From assembly GCA_034359265.1 (NCBI GenBank), contig CP136890.1, positions 40,336,501-40,400,500 of the forward strand: a stretch of 64,000 bases of DNA. Direction: 5' to 3'. Shown here one piece after another: positions 11,901 through 23,489 of the stretch; within the stretch, counting starts at the first letter, position 1, and each line of letters opens with the position of its first letter. A program made the position numbers and the translations under genes. Under the pieces are notes generated by a model. The model saw nothing but the letters and a program-made list of their open reading frames with translations. It did no database searches and was not told where the DNA came from. Source of the stretch: Canna indica. Its lineage: Eukaryota > Streptophyta > Magnoliopsida > Zingiberales > Cannaceae.

Positions 11901-14557
11901 GTAGGGGAATTTCCTTTATAATTATTCACAGAAGGAAGATCCATTAAGAACAACTTGATATAAGAAATAATTTTGGACCTTGATTGTCAATTTCAATAAT
12001 TTTTCTAAAACAATTCAATATACAATCTGCAACATGAGCAAATTAAGATGGGATCAACAATTACAACAATGCTTTATCTAAGTGTTTTGCTATTAGAAGG
12101 GATGTTTGGACTTGCAGGAAGACTGGAAATGTCCCCACGAGAGTTTATAAATATTCAACTGTTTCACGACAAAAATACAAAATCATTTATAGGGATTCTC
12201 AATTGGTCTAGTCCAGATCAAACTGGACAAAACTAGACTATTGTTTCTGTCATTTTTATATACTGAAATGGAAAGAGATTTTTTTATTTAAGTTACCTCG
12301 GGTTTAAGATCTCTATGAACCACTCCTTGAATATGGCAAAATGAAACTACATTCAGTATCTGTACCATCACAGCTTTTGCATCATCTTCTGTGTATTTTC
12401 CACCCCTGCATAAGGAAAAAAACAAATATAAGTTCTCATAGAACTCAAAGCAAAAAAAGAAAATGAATACATACACAAACATTTATTAGGTGTAGGTGAT
12501 ATACAAATAATTTGAATCAAACAACCAGCACATTAAGTACCTTGAAAGAATTCTATCTAGAAGCTCTCCTCCTTCACATAACCTGGAATAAGACATAGAT
12601 AAGAGACCAAGATCCTTGATCAATGGTAATCTCATAATGGTTAGAATTAAGACAAATTTTTAGCAATTATCAAACCAAACAATATTAACTAATAAATAAA
12701 ATAGTGTGAGAAGCTTTAATGAGAAACTAGAGGTAATGGAAAGATAAAGACAAATTTTTGGTTCAATGATAATCAATTAGACCTTTATTCTTAATAAATG
12801 ATGCCACTAGAGAGAAAATTCTAGTGAGGGTCCAAGGTCATGTTTGGCAAAGCTCTTTGATTTCATAGTTGACAGTCATAAGCATTTGTTCGTTTTGTTC
12901 AAAAGTTAGGTTGGAGTAATTGTTGCTTTTGACGATAATAAATGGCATTCGGTAAAGTGGTGATACCTCAGCAAACACACTTTTAGTTGTGGCTTATTCA
13001 AAATGAAATAAAATTGTACTTCTAACCACTTGCCAAGCATATTGCTCATGATGAAAGTAAAGGCAAAAGCCAAAAGCCAAAATCCAAAAGAAAGGGCATG
13101 AGATTACCTAAAAACTAGAGTGTGGTGTTATAACACCAATATTTCAATGGGTGGTAGCAAAGTATGCATCAGAAACTAATATACTAAGAAAATGCACCTA
13201 TTTAGAAATAATTTTAAAATCATTAGTTCCCCCACTTTTACCCAAATGACATTACTAATAAATACCAAACGTTCTATAACCATACATATAACAGCAGAAA
13301 GTAACAATTACTTGATAGTTGATAACAGGCCATAAATTGCAATCTCAATATACAATGTACTAGAAGCTTACTCCATTATTATGTAAACATTGTCATTATC
13401 TTCATAAGCATCATAAAAATGGACAAGGTTGTTATGTCCCGTTAAGGCTCTCAAAATCTTCACCTCTCTTCTTACGTCCTCAATCGCTATGGCAGTAGTC
13501 ATCTGTCAAAAGACAAGTGTGAAATAGAATACAAGATAAAGATATCAATTGTAGGATCTTTACATACGATATAAATGTTCATTATAATTAGAACTTAATT
13601 TCTTGTGGGAATGGGCGGTCAAGAGAAGTACTGTAGGCTGCAGTTTGATTTATATGCACCAAAAGGTGGCTTGTAGTTGTGAAGTCATAACAAGTTGAAC
13701 AACAATGAAACTAATGCAATATTGGTCGACTCTTCAGGAAAAGTATTTAGAATGAAACAAATATATGTCAAGAAAGTAAACTATGACACCAGACATACAT
13801 TGCAATAAAATAGAATGACCCTCATTTATGTGCAAAGATCAAACTGTGATAAGTAGTAGTGACACTGACACATATATCTGCTGTATGTAATAATAGAACA
13901 TAATAACAGCAAGAACCAGCAACCCAGAGTAGCCATTTTCTACATGCACTTCTATAAAAGGAAAATTGTACAAACCATAAGGTGGCATTGGGATTTTGGT
14001 GATCTCTCAGTATTCCTAGGAATGTGAGGAACGTGAGGGTGGTAATATTGCATTACTTTGTTCAGTGAATATACTTGGGCATTTAACTTTACCTTGGGAA
14101 TCACACCTTACCAAGAACCATGGTAAAATGGTTCTCACCAAGGGAGGTGGCAATCTAAAACTACCACCACATACAAATCTTTAACTAAAGTCATAAGTCA
14201 TTGATCACAATATCCTTACATATAATATTTTCATATCATTATTTAAGTAAATGAAAAGATAATATAATAAATATCAATACAATATAAAATATTTAAATAT
14301 CAATAAAGCATTGATAATCATTTTTTAATTATAAATATACTACATAAAAGGAAACAGTATAACATTTGTAAATGTAAAAAAATATAAATATAGTAATGAA
14401 AAAAACTATTTTTCAGAAAATAATATGTTTTCCATACTATATATTAAATAATGAAATTAAAATATTATTATATAATTTCTAATAATTTATTATTGTTTAT
14501 TATATTTTATTATGATGATACTGTTTATGTTGATTTATTTTTTTATTTTTTTTATTT

Positions 14558-14589
<32 letters not shown>

Positions 14590-16655
14590 TTTTTTTATTT
14601 TTTTATTTTTTTATTTTTTTATTTTTTTATTTTTTTATTTTTTTATTTTTTTATTTTTTTATTTTTTTATTTTTTTATTTTTTTATTTTTTTATTTTTTT
14701 ATTTTTTTATTTTTTTATTTTTAAATGTATGTTGTATTTGTGATAAATTATCAACATTAGAGAAATATTAAAAAGTAAACAATATTAACATTAGAATTGC
14801 CAATAATGAGACTAGATGAACCAAATGTGGTAAACATAGATGCGTGACAATTTAGTTATACATTTCCATGTGAATCAAACCGTAAGTGATCGATGGAAAT
14901 AGCATGCTTGGAAACATGACCCTATGTGATTGATAGATCATATAAATACAACAAAGATTCTTCTAAATTTAAACACATATAGAAAGAAGTAACATATAGG
15001 CACTAGAATTGGCCTCAAGAATTTATTTTGAACTATTTATTAGCTTCACAAAGTTTACCAGTCAATCAAACAGAACAAACCATGAAATGCACATAAGCCG
15101 CTATAGTAAGCATGAACAACATAGAGTGTTCTACACATAAGTCAGGTCCCCGATGGAAGCAAATACTAACATCAACTAAGAAATGAAACAATTTGGTCAA
15201 CTTTAGAATCATAATATTTTTCTCAGAAACATATATTTGGATAAGCTACACCAAACCGTGTGTTAGGATCCAGTAATATGCAGCAGCTGAGCAGCAATAG
15301 ATATATAAATCTAGCTAAGCAACTTGGTAAGAAGATACTCTTTTGGGAATTCAACCTTTAGAGAAAAATATAGATTAAAGGGAGTAGACATATCAGCGAA
15401 GAAGATAAGCCTCAAACGATCTTATCAAAAAATTTAACTAAACGCCAAGTAGTTTGTGTTTTTAAGAATCTGAATAGAATGCAATCCACAAAGTCATGCT
15501 GCAAATAGAAACCTTTACATATAAACTATGGTCCGTCATCATGATAAACTAGTCCTGATCTAGTATATCACTATATCTCAAGGAAAATCAAATAATCTCC
15601 ATGATTCCAACCATAAAAAACATCCACGCCACTACGAACCAAGCAACACCCAACTCTGAAAATATTTATTATTTGTTAATAAAGGTACTATTATCAACTA
15701 CGACAAACAAATCGCTAAGAAAATATTATCTTACACTCTGAGGAAACCAGATTATCTTACCCCAAAAAATTACAAGTACACTACCGTTAGACAACCTGGC
15801 CACATCCCTTATCAATGGTCCCAAAGATAAAAATCAAGATGAAAAAAGAGAAATCAGCAGTTGATTCACAGAAGAAAGAATTCTGCAAAGATAACAACTG
15901 ATCCAGCAGGACGCAATAAGACACAGCCAACTGACAAAGTTTCTGCATTCGTAATGCATCTAATGGTGCATTTATTTGAGAAAACTAAAATTAGAGTTGG
16001 ATCTAGTTAACCAAGCATCTGACGAGAAAACAAAAATCAATGCAGTAAAGTTGGCAATTAGGAAGCAATAAACGGGAAGATCTTGCAAAAAGGACAGAAT
16101 TTGCTTGACCTTGGCCTTTGGTATGACCTTGACCGCTACCGGCTGATCCTTGCCATCACCTTTCTTAATCTTGGCAGTGCAAGTGTACCCGAAATGCCCA
16201 CGCCCGACCTCCTCTCCGATCTCGTACTTGCTAGCAAACCCCTTCAAGAAGCCGAAGTTCTTATCCAGCCCGGCCCCGCCGCGCCCTTCCTCCCCCTCGT
16301 CCTCGGGGATGGCAGCCTCGTTTGGCTTCACTGACCCGTGCCGCCGAGCGAGGACAGCTCTTATGTGCTTCGCCGGCGACGGTGGCGGGAACGGCAGCTT
16401 GAAGAACCTCCTTGGGGTGGCCGTCGCCGACCCACCCCCTTCGGATGCTACGGAGGGTGATTTCTTGGAGGAGAAAAGGCTGTGCGCGGGGCTGGGGCTA
16501 TAGAAAGGGAAGAAAGGGGACGCCCAGGGTTTAGATTTCCTCTCCTCTGCAGTTGTTACATCCGCTTCCGCCTCGGGTTTCTTCTTCTCGGTCGGCGGAG
16601 ACGTGGTAGGCTCCCGGACCTCCGGCAACTCCGGCCTCCCGTAGCAAATACCCAT
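8989..16655 (-). CDS. CRK: CDPK-related protein kinase (CRK), complete, 11 exons
   Basis: A Ser/Thr kinase of the plant CRK group, likely membrane-anchored and calmodulin-regulated. Exons (minus): 16655-16110, 13502-13372, 12582-12541, 12405-12297, 11388-11310, 11183-10887, 10807-10695, 10206-10099, 9998-9936, 9844-9677, 9138-8989. All introns are GT-AG and phases match, giving 1806 nt and 601 aa, normal for the family. The start MGIC at 16655 gives Gly2 for N-myristoylation and Cys4 for possible palmitoylation. The Pro/Ser-rich N-terminus runs to about 140. The kinase domain is about 144-405: glycine loop GRGHFG 151-156, Lys176, HRDLKPE 270-276, DFG 293-295, APE 317-319. Next comes a basic segment ([16 protein letters not shown]), the expected autoinhibitory/calmodulin-binding region, then degenerate EF-hand-like segments to the end. 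Which CRK paralogue this is cannot be decided. Intron 1 is unusually long (2.6 kb). Confidence 0.95.
14530..14722. repeat. (TTTTTTA)n minisatellite in CRK intron 1
   Basis: About 190 bp of almost uninterrupted TTTTTTA units lie in the 2.6-kb first intron of the kinase gene. The reading frames crossing it (FFYFFIFLF repeats) are artefacts. Confidence 0.95.
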
Positions 16656-16733
16656 CTTTTCCTTCAAAACCAAGGTCCGAGATCCACCGAAAGTCAGAAG
16701 AGGAACGGTTTCAGAACCCTAGATCGCCATTGC

Positions 16734-16737
<4 letters not shown>

Positions 16738-16774
<37 letters not shown>
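16738..16774. repeat. (CT)n/(GA)n microsatellite in the CRK 5' leader
   Basis: About 18 CT units lie about 80 bp upstream of the CRK start codon. They read as (GA)n on the gene strand. GA-rich 5' leaders can be GAGA-type regulatory tracts in plants; a role here is only possible. Confidence 0.8.
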
Positions 16775-16776
<2 letters not shown>

Positions 16777-16789
16777 CTCTGTAGTGCCC

Positions 16790-18470
16790 AGGAGGCAGTA
16801 GAAGTAGTAATAAAGGTGGAGATGGGGGGTTACAGTAAAATTTATAAATTTGAAGGGTACATATGGAAACAACTTAATAAGATCACAATACCACGCGCCC
16901 AGCCCAGTGACAGTGGCAGTAAAGCTGGAGGGGTTTACCGTAAAATTGTGATAAATAGGGGTATTTATGGAAAATGTTCGTAATTTCCCAACATCGCCAG
17001 TGAGCAATCGCTAGTTTTCATACGCGAGTTTGGGACCAAATTGTTCCCATATACACATGTAACACTCTGTCATCACAAACCTTCACTATTCTGCATTATT
17101 GAGCGTTACAAATTTGCACTGTGCCTTCGATTTGAGCAAGAAATTAAACATTATTTATTTTCTACTTGAGTTGGACTCATGGACATGCCAAATTATTGCA
17201 ATATATACCGATGGCAAATATTTATATCGTAGCAAATTTTGCTGCCATTTTCCCGTTCCTGTCTTACTCATGCATGTCATAAAGGAGAAGACGTGAAAGC
17301 CATAAAGGAGTTCGTATATATCAAATTAGCTTGGTTTACCTTCTGGTGCAAAGCAAGTTTTGCAGGCAAAGTACGCAAATGCACCCACGCGCTCACCAGA
17401 TGGATGAGCGGTGAGACCCACTTTCTGCTTCCAATTACGAGAAGGGTAAATTTTGAAAAGAGTCCTTTATTGTGCGCGGATCGCGTCCACGGATGGGTGG
17501 AAAAGCAGCAAGCTCGGGCGCGGATGACGCCGCGTGGCTTCTGTTCACTGTATATGATCTGATGAGTTGGGAAAGAAAGAGGAGGATGACACGTGGCTCT
17601 ATCCAAATGTTCACATGGATAAAGGGTATTCTACAAAGAGGAAGTTAGAGAGAGAGATTCATTATTAATTTGTTTTTGTCGAGGAAAATAAGTTTTTAAG
17701 AAATATTTTTCTCACTTTCTGATATTTAATAATTAGTAGGGGTAAGATTGGGTCGGATCAAATCCGAATTTGGCCCCGATCCAATATGATCTAAAATTTT
17801 TAAGTCGGGATGGATTTTGACTTTTGAGTATAAAAAATGATAAACTAGAATTTGAGTTGAATCAAATCAATTTTATTAAATCAAAATTTTTCAGATGGTT
17901 AATAAATTAAAAATTGTAAATATATTAACTTGTATAAAATAATTACAATATATTTATAATATCACATTACAATATTTTATATTTTTTATTATTCAAAAAT
18001 TATCTACAATATCTTAAAGTAAAAAAACATTAAATTTTATATATTGTAAAATATTTTATGATATCAAACATTATCTATAATATAATATTTTTATTTCATC
18101 AAAAAAAATTATATTTTAAAATATATATTATTTTTATTTATAAAATATATAGATATATCATGTAATCTGGATGATGCCCGAGAGAATTAATCAAAAATTA
18201 ACTGATCGATTCAATTAAATTAAATCTTTAAAAAAAATTGAATTAGTTGAAATGCAAAGTGCATTGAATGATATGTGTGTGAGAATGTAACATCAGAAAC
18301 GGATGTGCAAATTGTGGCATTTATTCCAGCTGCAGTGGGTAATTTAAATGCTTTAATTTGGTCAAAATATATATGGTACAAAAATGTCCGCACATTTTCT
18401 CGCGGGTACTAAAATATCCCTAATATTTTTTTGGGATCAAAAATATCCCTCATGTTATGAATTGGATATA
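16790..18470. other. CRK upstream region and AT-rich intergenic DNA
   Basis: The first few hundred bases should hold the kinase promoter, but I cannot fix a TATA box. GACACGTGGCTC near 17588 is a G-box-like ACGTG motif, about 930 bp upstream of the start codon. From 17740 the sequence is very AT-rich with no gene. Confidence 0.4.
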
Positions 18471-18736
18471 AAAATGTCACTATAGGTCAACAATGTTAGT
18501 TGAGAGATAACGGAGCTGACGTGATTGATGACTGAGACTGATGACGTGGCCGAGACGTTTTCTCACAGGTACTATAATACCCCTGATGTTTTCTCACGGG
18601 TACAAAAATGCCCCTAACGTTTTCTCACGAGTACAAAAATATTTCTAACATTTTCTCAATGATACAAAAATACCTCTAACGTTTGTTTTGGACTTAAAAT
18701 ACCCATGAGGTTATTGAAAATGGTACAAAAATAACA

Positions 18737-19325
18737 ACGGGCTGCAAAATTCGTGCTCGGCCTGACCCAAAAAAATCGTGCCCAGTCCGACTTTCGTGTC
18801 CGGCCCAGCCCGAAAAAAATTCATGCCCAGCCCAGCCTGAAAAAATTCGTGCACGACCCTGTTCGGCCCAACCCGAAAAAAAATTATGTCCGACTCGGCC
18901 CGAAAAAATTTGTGCCCGGCCCAGCCCAAAAATTCATACCCGGCCAGGCCCGGAAAATTCGTGCACGGAATGGCCCGGGTTGAAAAATTCGTACACGGAT
19001 CGGCCCAGCCCGGTTTGAAAAAAATTCGTGCCCAGCCTAGCCCGGCCCGGCTTGAAAAAAAAATCATGCACGGCCTTGTTCGACCCAACCCGAAAAAAAA
19101 TCGTGCCCGACTCGGCCCGAAAAAATTCATGCCCTGCTCGGCCCGGGAAAATTCGTACACGAACCGACCCGGCCTGGTCCGAAAAAAATTCGTGCCCAGC
19201 TCTGCCCGGCTTGAAAAAATTCATGCACGGCCCGATCTGAAAAAAATCGTGCTCGACTCGGCCCAAAAAAATTTGTGTCCGGCCCGGCCCGAAAAATTTG
19301 TGCTCGGCCCAGCCTAAAAAAATTC
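18737..19325. repeat. GC-rich irregular repeat array (GGCCCGGCCCGAAAAAATTCGTGC-type)
   Basis: About 590 bp built of units such as 'GGCCCGAAAAAATTCGTGC' and 'CAGCCCGAAAAAAATTCATG', spaced 20-45 bp, alternating GC blocks with A-runs. It sits between the arms of the 18.5-19.7 kb element. Long reading frames in several frames (FFxPGRA/KKIRA repeats) are by-products of the repetition. Confidence 0.75.
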
Positions 19326-19525
19326 GTAAGATGCAAGTTACAAGTTGCAAGTGTAATTGCAACTTCAATTTGCGGGCAACCAAATGCTTGCAAATAGAAG
19401 TTGGAACTCTACTTGCGGGCAACCAAACGGTATGGTGCAAAATCTATTTGCGGGCATTTGCTTTTGCATGCAAATAGATTTTGCAGCATTTGCACTTGCA
19501 GATAACCAAACGCCCCCTAAGTCTC
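19326..19525. other. MITE-like remnant (CAAATG/TTGCA-rich)
   Basis: This 200-bp stretch ends ACCAAACGCCCCCTAAG, a 'not-in-my-gene' MITE-style terminus, and contains repeated 'TTGCGGGCAACCAAA' and 'TGCAAATAGA' words. No clear partner terminus or target duplication was found. Confidence 0.35.
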
Positions 19526-19714
19526 ATCTAACAAAAGTTAATCTAATAATATTTTTGTATCATTTTCAATAACCTCAAGGGTATTTTAGGTCCAAAACAA
19601 ACGTTAGGGGTATTTTTGTACCCGTGAGAAAATATCTTGGTCATGTCATCAGTCACAATCATCAGACACGTCAGCTCCGTTATCTCTCAACTAACACTGT
19701 TTACCTATAGGGGC

Positions 19715-21025
19715 AATTATTCTCACCATAATAGTTACTAACACTATATGCAATTGGCGACAACCAATCTTGCATTCTGTAATCTAATTTGATCTCATCC
19801 TCGTGCAATAATTTCTTAACGTCTATTTATATCCACACAATTCAAAGATAAATACAAAATATTCTTAAAATTAAAATTAACTTATTATAAATATTTAACT
19901 TAAATGACAAGAAAAAAAAAAGTCCGAGAATTTTAATTCTCAACCCCTCTGGGAGGATATATATATCCTATTAGAATTGAATTTGAATCGGATCATATCC
20001 AACTTAAATGATATCCGAAGCTCATAGCAAATGACGAATAAAATTTGATAAATTTTATTTACCAGTTATATCCCGTGAAACAAACGTGCTATAATAGTAT
20101 TATTATATATGAAAATCCTTCGTTCATCCATAAACCATTAAAATTTTACAAATGATTTAATTTCAATCTGATTCCATATAATTTAAAATTAATGAACAAT
20201 ATTAATTATGTATCTAATATCATATTTGTGACGACCGTTGATACCGTTGAGAAAAAAGAAATTAAGATATTAAAATAATTAAAATAAATTTAAAAATTAT
20301 TAAAAATATAGTAGGGTAGAGTTTCAATCCAAAAAGTTATGTCACATTTCTTAGTATCCGAATTCTATTCCTGACCCGATGTTAAAATTTTAATATGCTT
20401 TCTTTTTGGGGAGGTTTTAAGTAGTGCTGTGAGTAAATATTCAATTGGGGTTCATCCTAGTTTTCTGCTGCACTTTTGTTCTTATTTCCAAGTTTAACAT
20501 TTTCTAGTGTTCTTTCACATAAGAAGAGTCTTGTTATATCATTCCAAAAATCAATTTAATAATTCTTTTAATCACTCATAATGACATCAATAATAATTTT
20601 ATCAACCATAATAAATACTTTATTATATATAAGTATTAGAAAGATTATTAAGTATATGAATTAAGAGAATTCAGTATTTCTCTTCATAGAATATGGAGGG
20701 AATCTTTTGGCCCACCATATTTATAATAAATTTAACTCTAAACTATTATTTTTAGCCGTTTACCATAAAATTATTGCTACTTTAGCTCCTTTTTAATATT
20801 TAATGTTAGATAAAGATTCTATGAACCCTAAAAAGATTAGGAAAAAAAGAGTAAAAAAAAAGGTGATGAATCTATTTTTAATTATAGACCAATTAACAAT
20901 AATATATCACACCTTTTTTTTTTACCAAAACAAACTTTATTATAAATTAAAAAATTACGAGATCACCTATTCCGAACTAAAATTGCCTCCAACTCAGGAG
21001 GTCTAATTGTGGACCAAATGGAACT
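19715..21025. other. AT-rich intergenic DNA
   Basis: No gene or confident element is visible. Short reading frames here have no recognisable domain. Confidence 0.4.
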
Positions 21026-21029
21026 AGCT

Positions 21030-21350
21030 CTAAAGGAACCTAGCTTTTATATCTGAAATGATAGCATTAATTCTCCAAGGAGTATCACTGCCATGCTCCA
21101 GGACATCCACCAAAGTTTGAGAGTCAATCTCGACATAAAAATGTTGAAGGTCATGTTCAATTGCAAGCTTGGGTCCTTCTTTAATTGCCAAAACCTCCAT
21201 TTGTAAAATATCATCACCTTTCAAGAAAATCGAACAAGCCAAAGAGCAAAAACCAATAGCATCCCTTAGAATTAGACCAATACCACATGCATTATGCGAT
21301 AGAGAAGCATTACAATTCAATTTTAATAATTCATGTTCAGGAATAATTCA
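21030..21350 (-). pseudogene. RNase H-like (RVT_3-type) domain fragment
   Basis: The minus-strand protein has the plant RNase H-like pattern: LKLNCNASLS...GIGLILRD at the N-terminus, then MEVLAIKEG and VEIDSQTLVD. The usual first acidic residue (NCDAS) is Asn here, and a stop codon precedes the domain at about 21340. The end is truncated soon after DIKARFL. This domain is usual at the end of plant LINE reverse transcriptases and in stand-alone RNase H-like proteins. No reverse transcriptase is adjacent, so it is most likely a dead LINE piece. Confidence 0.65.
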
Positions 21351-21550
21351 TTTAACATCTCTTATATGTTAAATGACCGGTATAAGACATGATTTTCAGT
21401 ATGAGACTCTTAGGGTAGGCTGTCTGACCTCGTAAAGCAAGAAATTTTTAGCGTGTCAAATGAATTAACATGATGTGACAATAAGGGCTTTGAAGTATAT
21501 ATTACATTTTTTTTATTTACATCTAATATATATAAATTTTTGGAACTTGC

Positions 21551-21556
<6 letters not shown>

Positions 21557-21584
<28 letters not shown>
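21557..21584. repeat. (TA)n microsatellite
   Basis: About 14 TA units. Confidence 0.9.
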
Positions 21585-21588
<4 letters not shown>

Positions 21589-21826
21589 TATCTTTAGTGG
21601 ACTGGACTAGTAAACGTCCACACTCATGGATCAAATTCAAGTCAAGCCAAATGGCTAGGCCCTGGGGCTCCACCCGGCCGTACAAGAACACCCACGTCCT
21701 CATTAATTATGAGGGATTACACGATTGCAAGCCCAACACATTCCGAATCAGCCCCGATCCATTCTGAGCAATATTCCTACGAGATTACCAAGCGACATCA
21801 TCGCCAATCAACCCTTATCCTGGAAT

Positions 21827-22349
21827 TGTTATAACTCGCTTAATGAGATAGCTAACCCATCAACTTCATAAGCCAACCTATGGCCTAATTAAAATGCTTA
21901 AACTGAAGTTGATGGTAGCACACTCATCAAGCCTTATAAGCCAACATAACATCCAATATTCTTCCTATGTGGGACTAAAGTGGGGTATTACAATCTCCCC
22001 TACTTATGTCTTGACGTCCTCGTCAAGACCCAACTCAAGTCTAACACATAGCCCAAACTCACACCCAAGTTGGTGGTATATGAGGCCTAGCCTAGTAGTG
22101 GCTCCACCCCATCACCCAGACAACCATTTCTCACATAGGCTCCCTCACCATGCTTAGGACTAGGTTCTGCTCTGATACCATTTGTTATAACTCGCTTAAT
22201 GAGAAAACTAACTCATAAACTTCATAAGCCAATCTATGGCAATAATTAAAATGCTTAAGCCGAAGTTGATGATAACACACCCATCAAGCCTTATAAGCCA
22301 ACATAACATCCAATATTCTCCCTATATGGGACTAAAGTGGGGTATTACA
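21827..22349 (-). mobile_element. TRIM retrotransposon (523 bp, two 166-167 bp LTRs)
   Basis: Two direct repeats, 21827-21992 and 22183-22349, both run TGTTATAACTCGC...GGGGTATTACA. Beside the second is GCTCTGATACCA (22169-22180), a tRNA-Met primer site on the minus strand. Beside the first is a purine tract on the minus strand (AGTAGGGGAGAT). These are all the parts of a terminal-repeat retrotransposon in miniature. The LTRs differ by only a few bases. The flanking 5-mers (GGAAT and AAAAT) match at three of five positions. Confidence 0.88.
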
Positions 22350-22379
22350 AAAATATATACATACGTCATGGTCCTCAGG

Positions 22380-23480
22380 TACCCTAAATTTTAATTTCCA
22401 TTACACTCATCTTGAACACATTCTTACTTGAGCGTCGAAGTATCTTTTTGCAGGTCCCCTGGAGTTGCACTTGACCAAGAGACGCACCGGATCGGACTGC
22501 ATCACTCTAACTTCAAGCAAGAACATTTGGCGCCCACCATGGGCCGAGTAAATCTTACCAGTCCCGTAATGATTGGTACCCGAAGTCAAGCAAACGCCGC
22601 CACATGCAGGCAGCACCCTAGCGATAGCGTCCCCCCACTACCTGGAGACATTGAAACAGTGAGGCGTGACACTCCGGCACCAGCCAACCCCTCACCATAA
22701 AAATCGCAATGTTTGATAAACGACCTTTAGGCAGAGAACCGATAGTTAGCTGTCTAGGTTGAGATCCCGATGCGGTCCTGGGAGGCGGGAATAACTCCTA
22801 GCCGAACACGAGTGCCATCGTTTAGAGCATGAAGAAGACAACCACTCGAAAAGAAGAAGACTAGTTTTCATTCTTCATGACGACGTCTCCCGCACGCATC
22901 ATCAGAGAGAAGAGAAGGACACCAGAGCCACGAAGGCTACCCCTCCACCAACCAGTTCTCCTCGTCACGAATCTACTCCAAAACCAAAGATGTCCTCCAC
23001 TACATCGAGCAAGGACAACACGAGTCTCTAAGAGACTACATAAAGAGGTTTCAGGCCACGACCATGGAGATTCCAAATCTCGACCCACGCATCGAGCTAT
23101 TTTCTATCAAGTATGAGTTGAAACCTGGGCACTTCGCAGACCAGATCGCTCTTGTGAAGCTGAAGGACATGATCCAGTTCCAAGAGAAGGCTGCATACCG
23201 TATAGAGATGGAGAAACTCCAAGATGCCAAAAAAATCGAAAGGCGGAATGCTAAAGAAGCCACTAAGGACAAAAAGGGCAAGAAGCCCGACAGAAAAGAC
23301 GAAGACAGAGACCGTCGCAACCAAGATCATGGCAGGAGAGGGAGGTCGCCCTGTAGGCCTATTATCAGGTTCGACGAGTACACTCTTCTCAACACTAGAC
23401 GAGAGATCATCTTTTAGGAGATTTATCATTTACAGTTGCTCAGACCTTCTAGCAGTTCAGAGAGACCAAAACCGTCGTGA
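22380..23480 (+). mobile_element. Ty3/gypsy (Tat-like) 5' end: LTR tail, PBS and gag remnant
   Basis: The segment AACATTTGGCGCCCACCATG (from 22522) has the form of an LTR end followed by a gypsy primer site. The same junction occurs reversed at 6291-6310 and 33070-33095. A decayed gag follows (see 22980-23417). No protease or reverse transcriptase is present downstream. Confidence 0.6.
22980..23417 (+). pseudogene. Gypsy gag (retrotrans_gag) fragment
   Basis: The frame reads KDVLHYIEQGQHESLRDYIK, then RFQATTMEIPNLDP and FADQIAL. This is the conserved C-terminal part of the Ty3/gypsy gag domain (ESLRDYxxRF plus a following hydrophobic helix). A Lys/Arg/Asp-rich tail follows to a stop at about 23417. 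The N-terminal half and everything after gag are missing. Confidence 0.7.
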
Positions 23481-23489
23481 CAGATAAAC

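Larger units (their letters stand above)
18480..19712. mobile_element. Long inverted-repeat element (non-autonomous DNA transposon)
   Basis: The left arm (about 18480-18735: CTATAGGT...TTAGTTGAGAGATAACGG, then 37-bp units 'TTTTCTCACGGGTACAAAAA') is mirrored by the right arm (about 19530-19712, ending CCGTTATCTCTCAACTAA...CCTATAGG). Long imperfect arms without a transposase fit a Mutator-like or foldback element. I could not fix a target duplication, so ends are approximate. Confidence 0.65.

Noticed and set aside
14451..14771. Frame encoding FFYFFIFLF repeats, like a membrane protein
   Set aside because: It is the translation of the (TTTTTTA)n tract within a CRK intron.
16656..16673. Start of CRK six codons upstream (VLKEK ahead of MGIC)
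   Set aside because: The upstream codon is TTG, not ATG. The ATG at 16655 gives the expected myristoylation signal MGIC.
16083..16784. Plus-strand frames opposite CRK exon 1
   Set aside because: They are shadows of a GC-rich exon. The minus frame splices cleanly into the kinase.
18711..19440. Several overlapping reading frames on both strands (76-168 aa) rich in Gly-Arg-Ala-Phe or Lys-Lys-Ile-Arg-Ala
   Set aside because: They follow from the GC-block/A-run repeat array, in all frames at once. There is no start context, domain or unique sequence.
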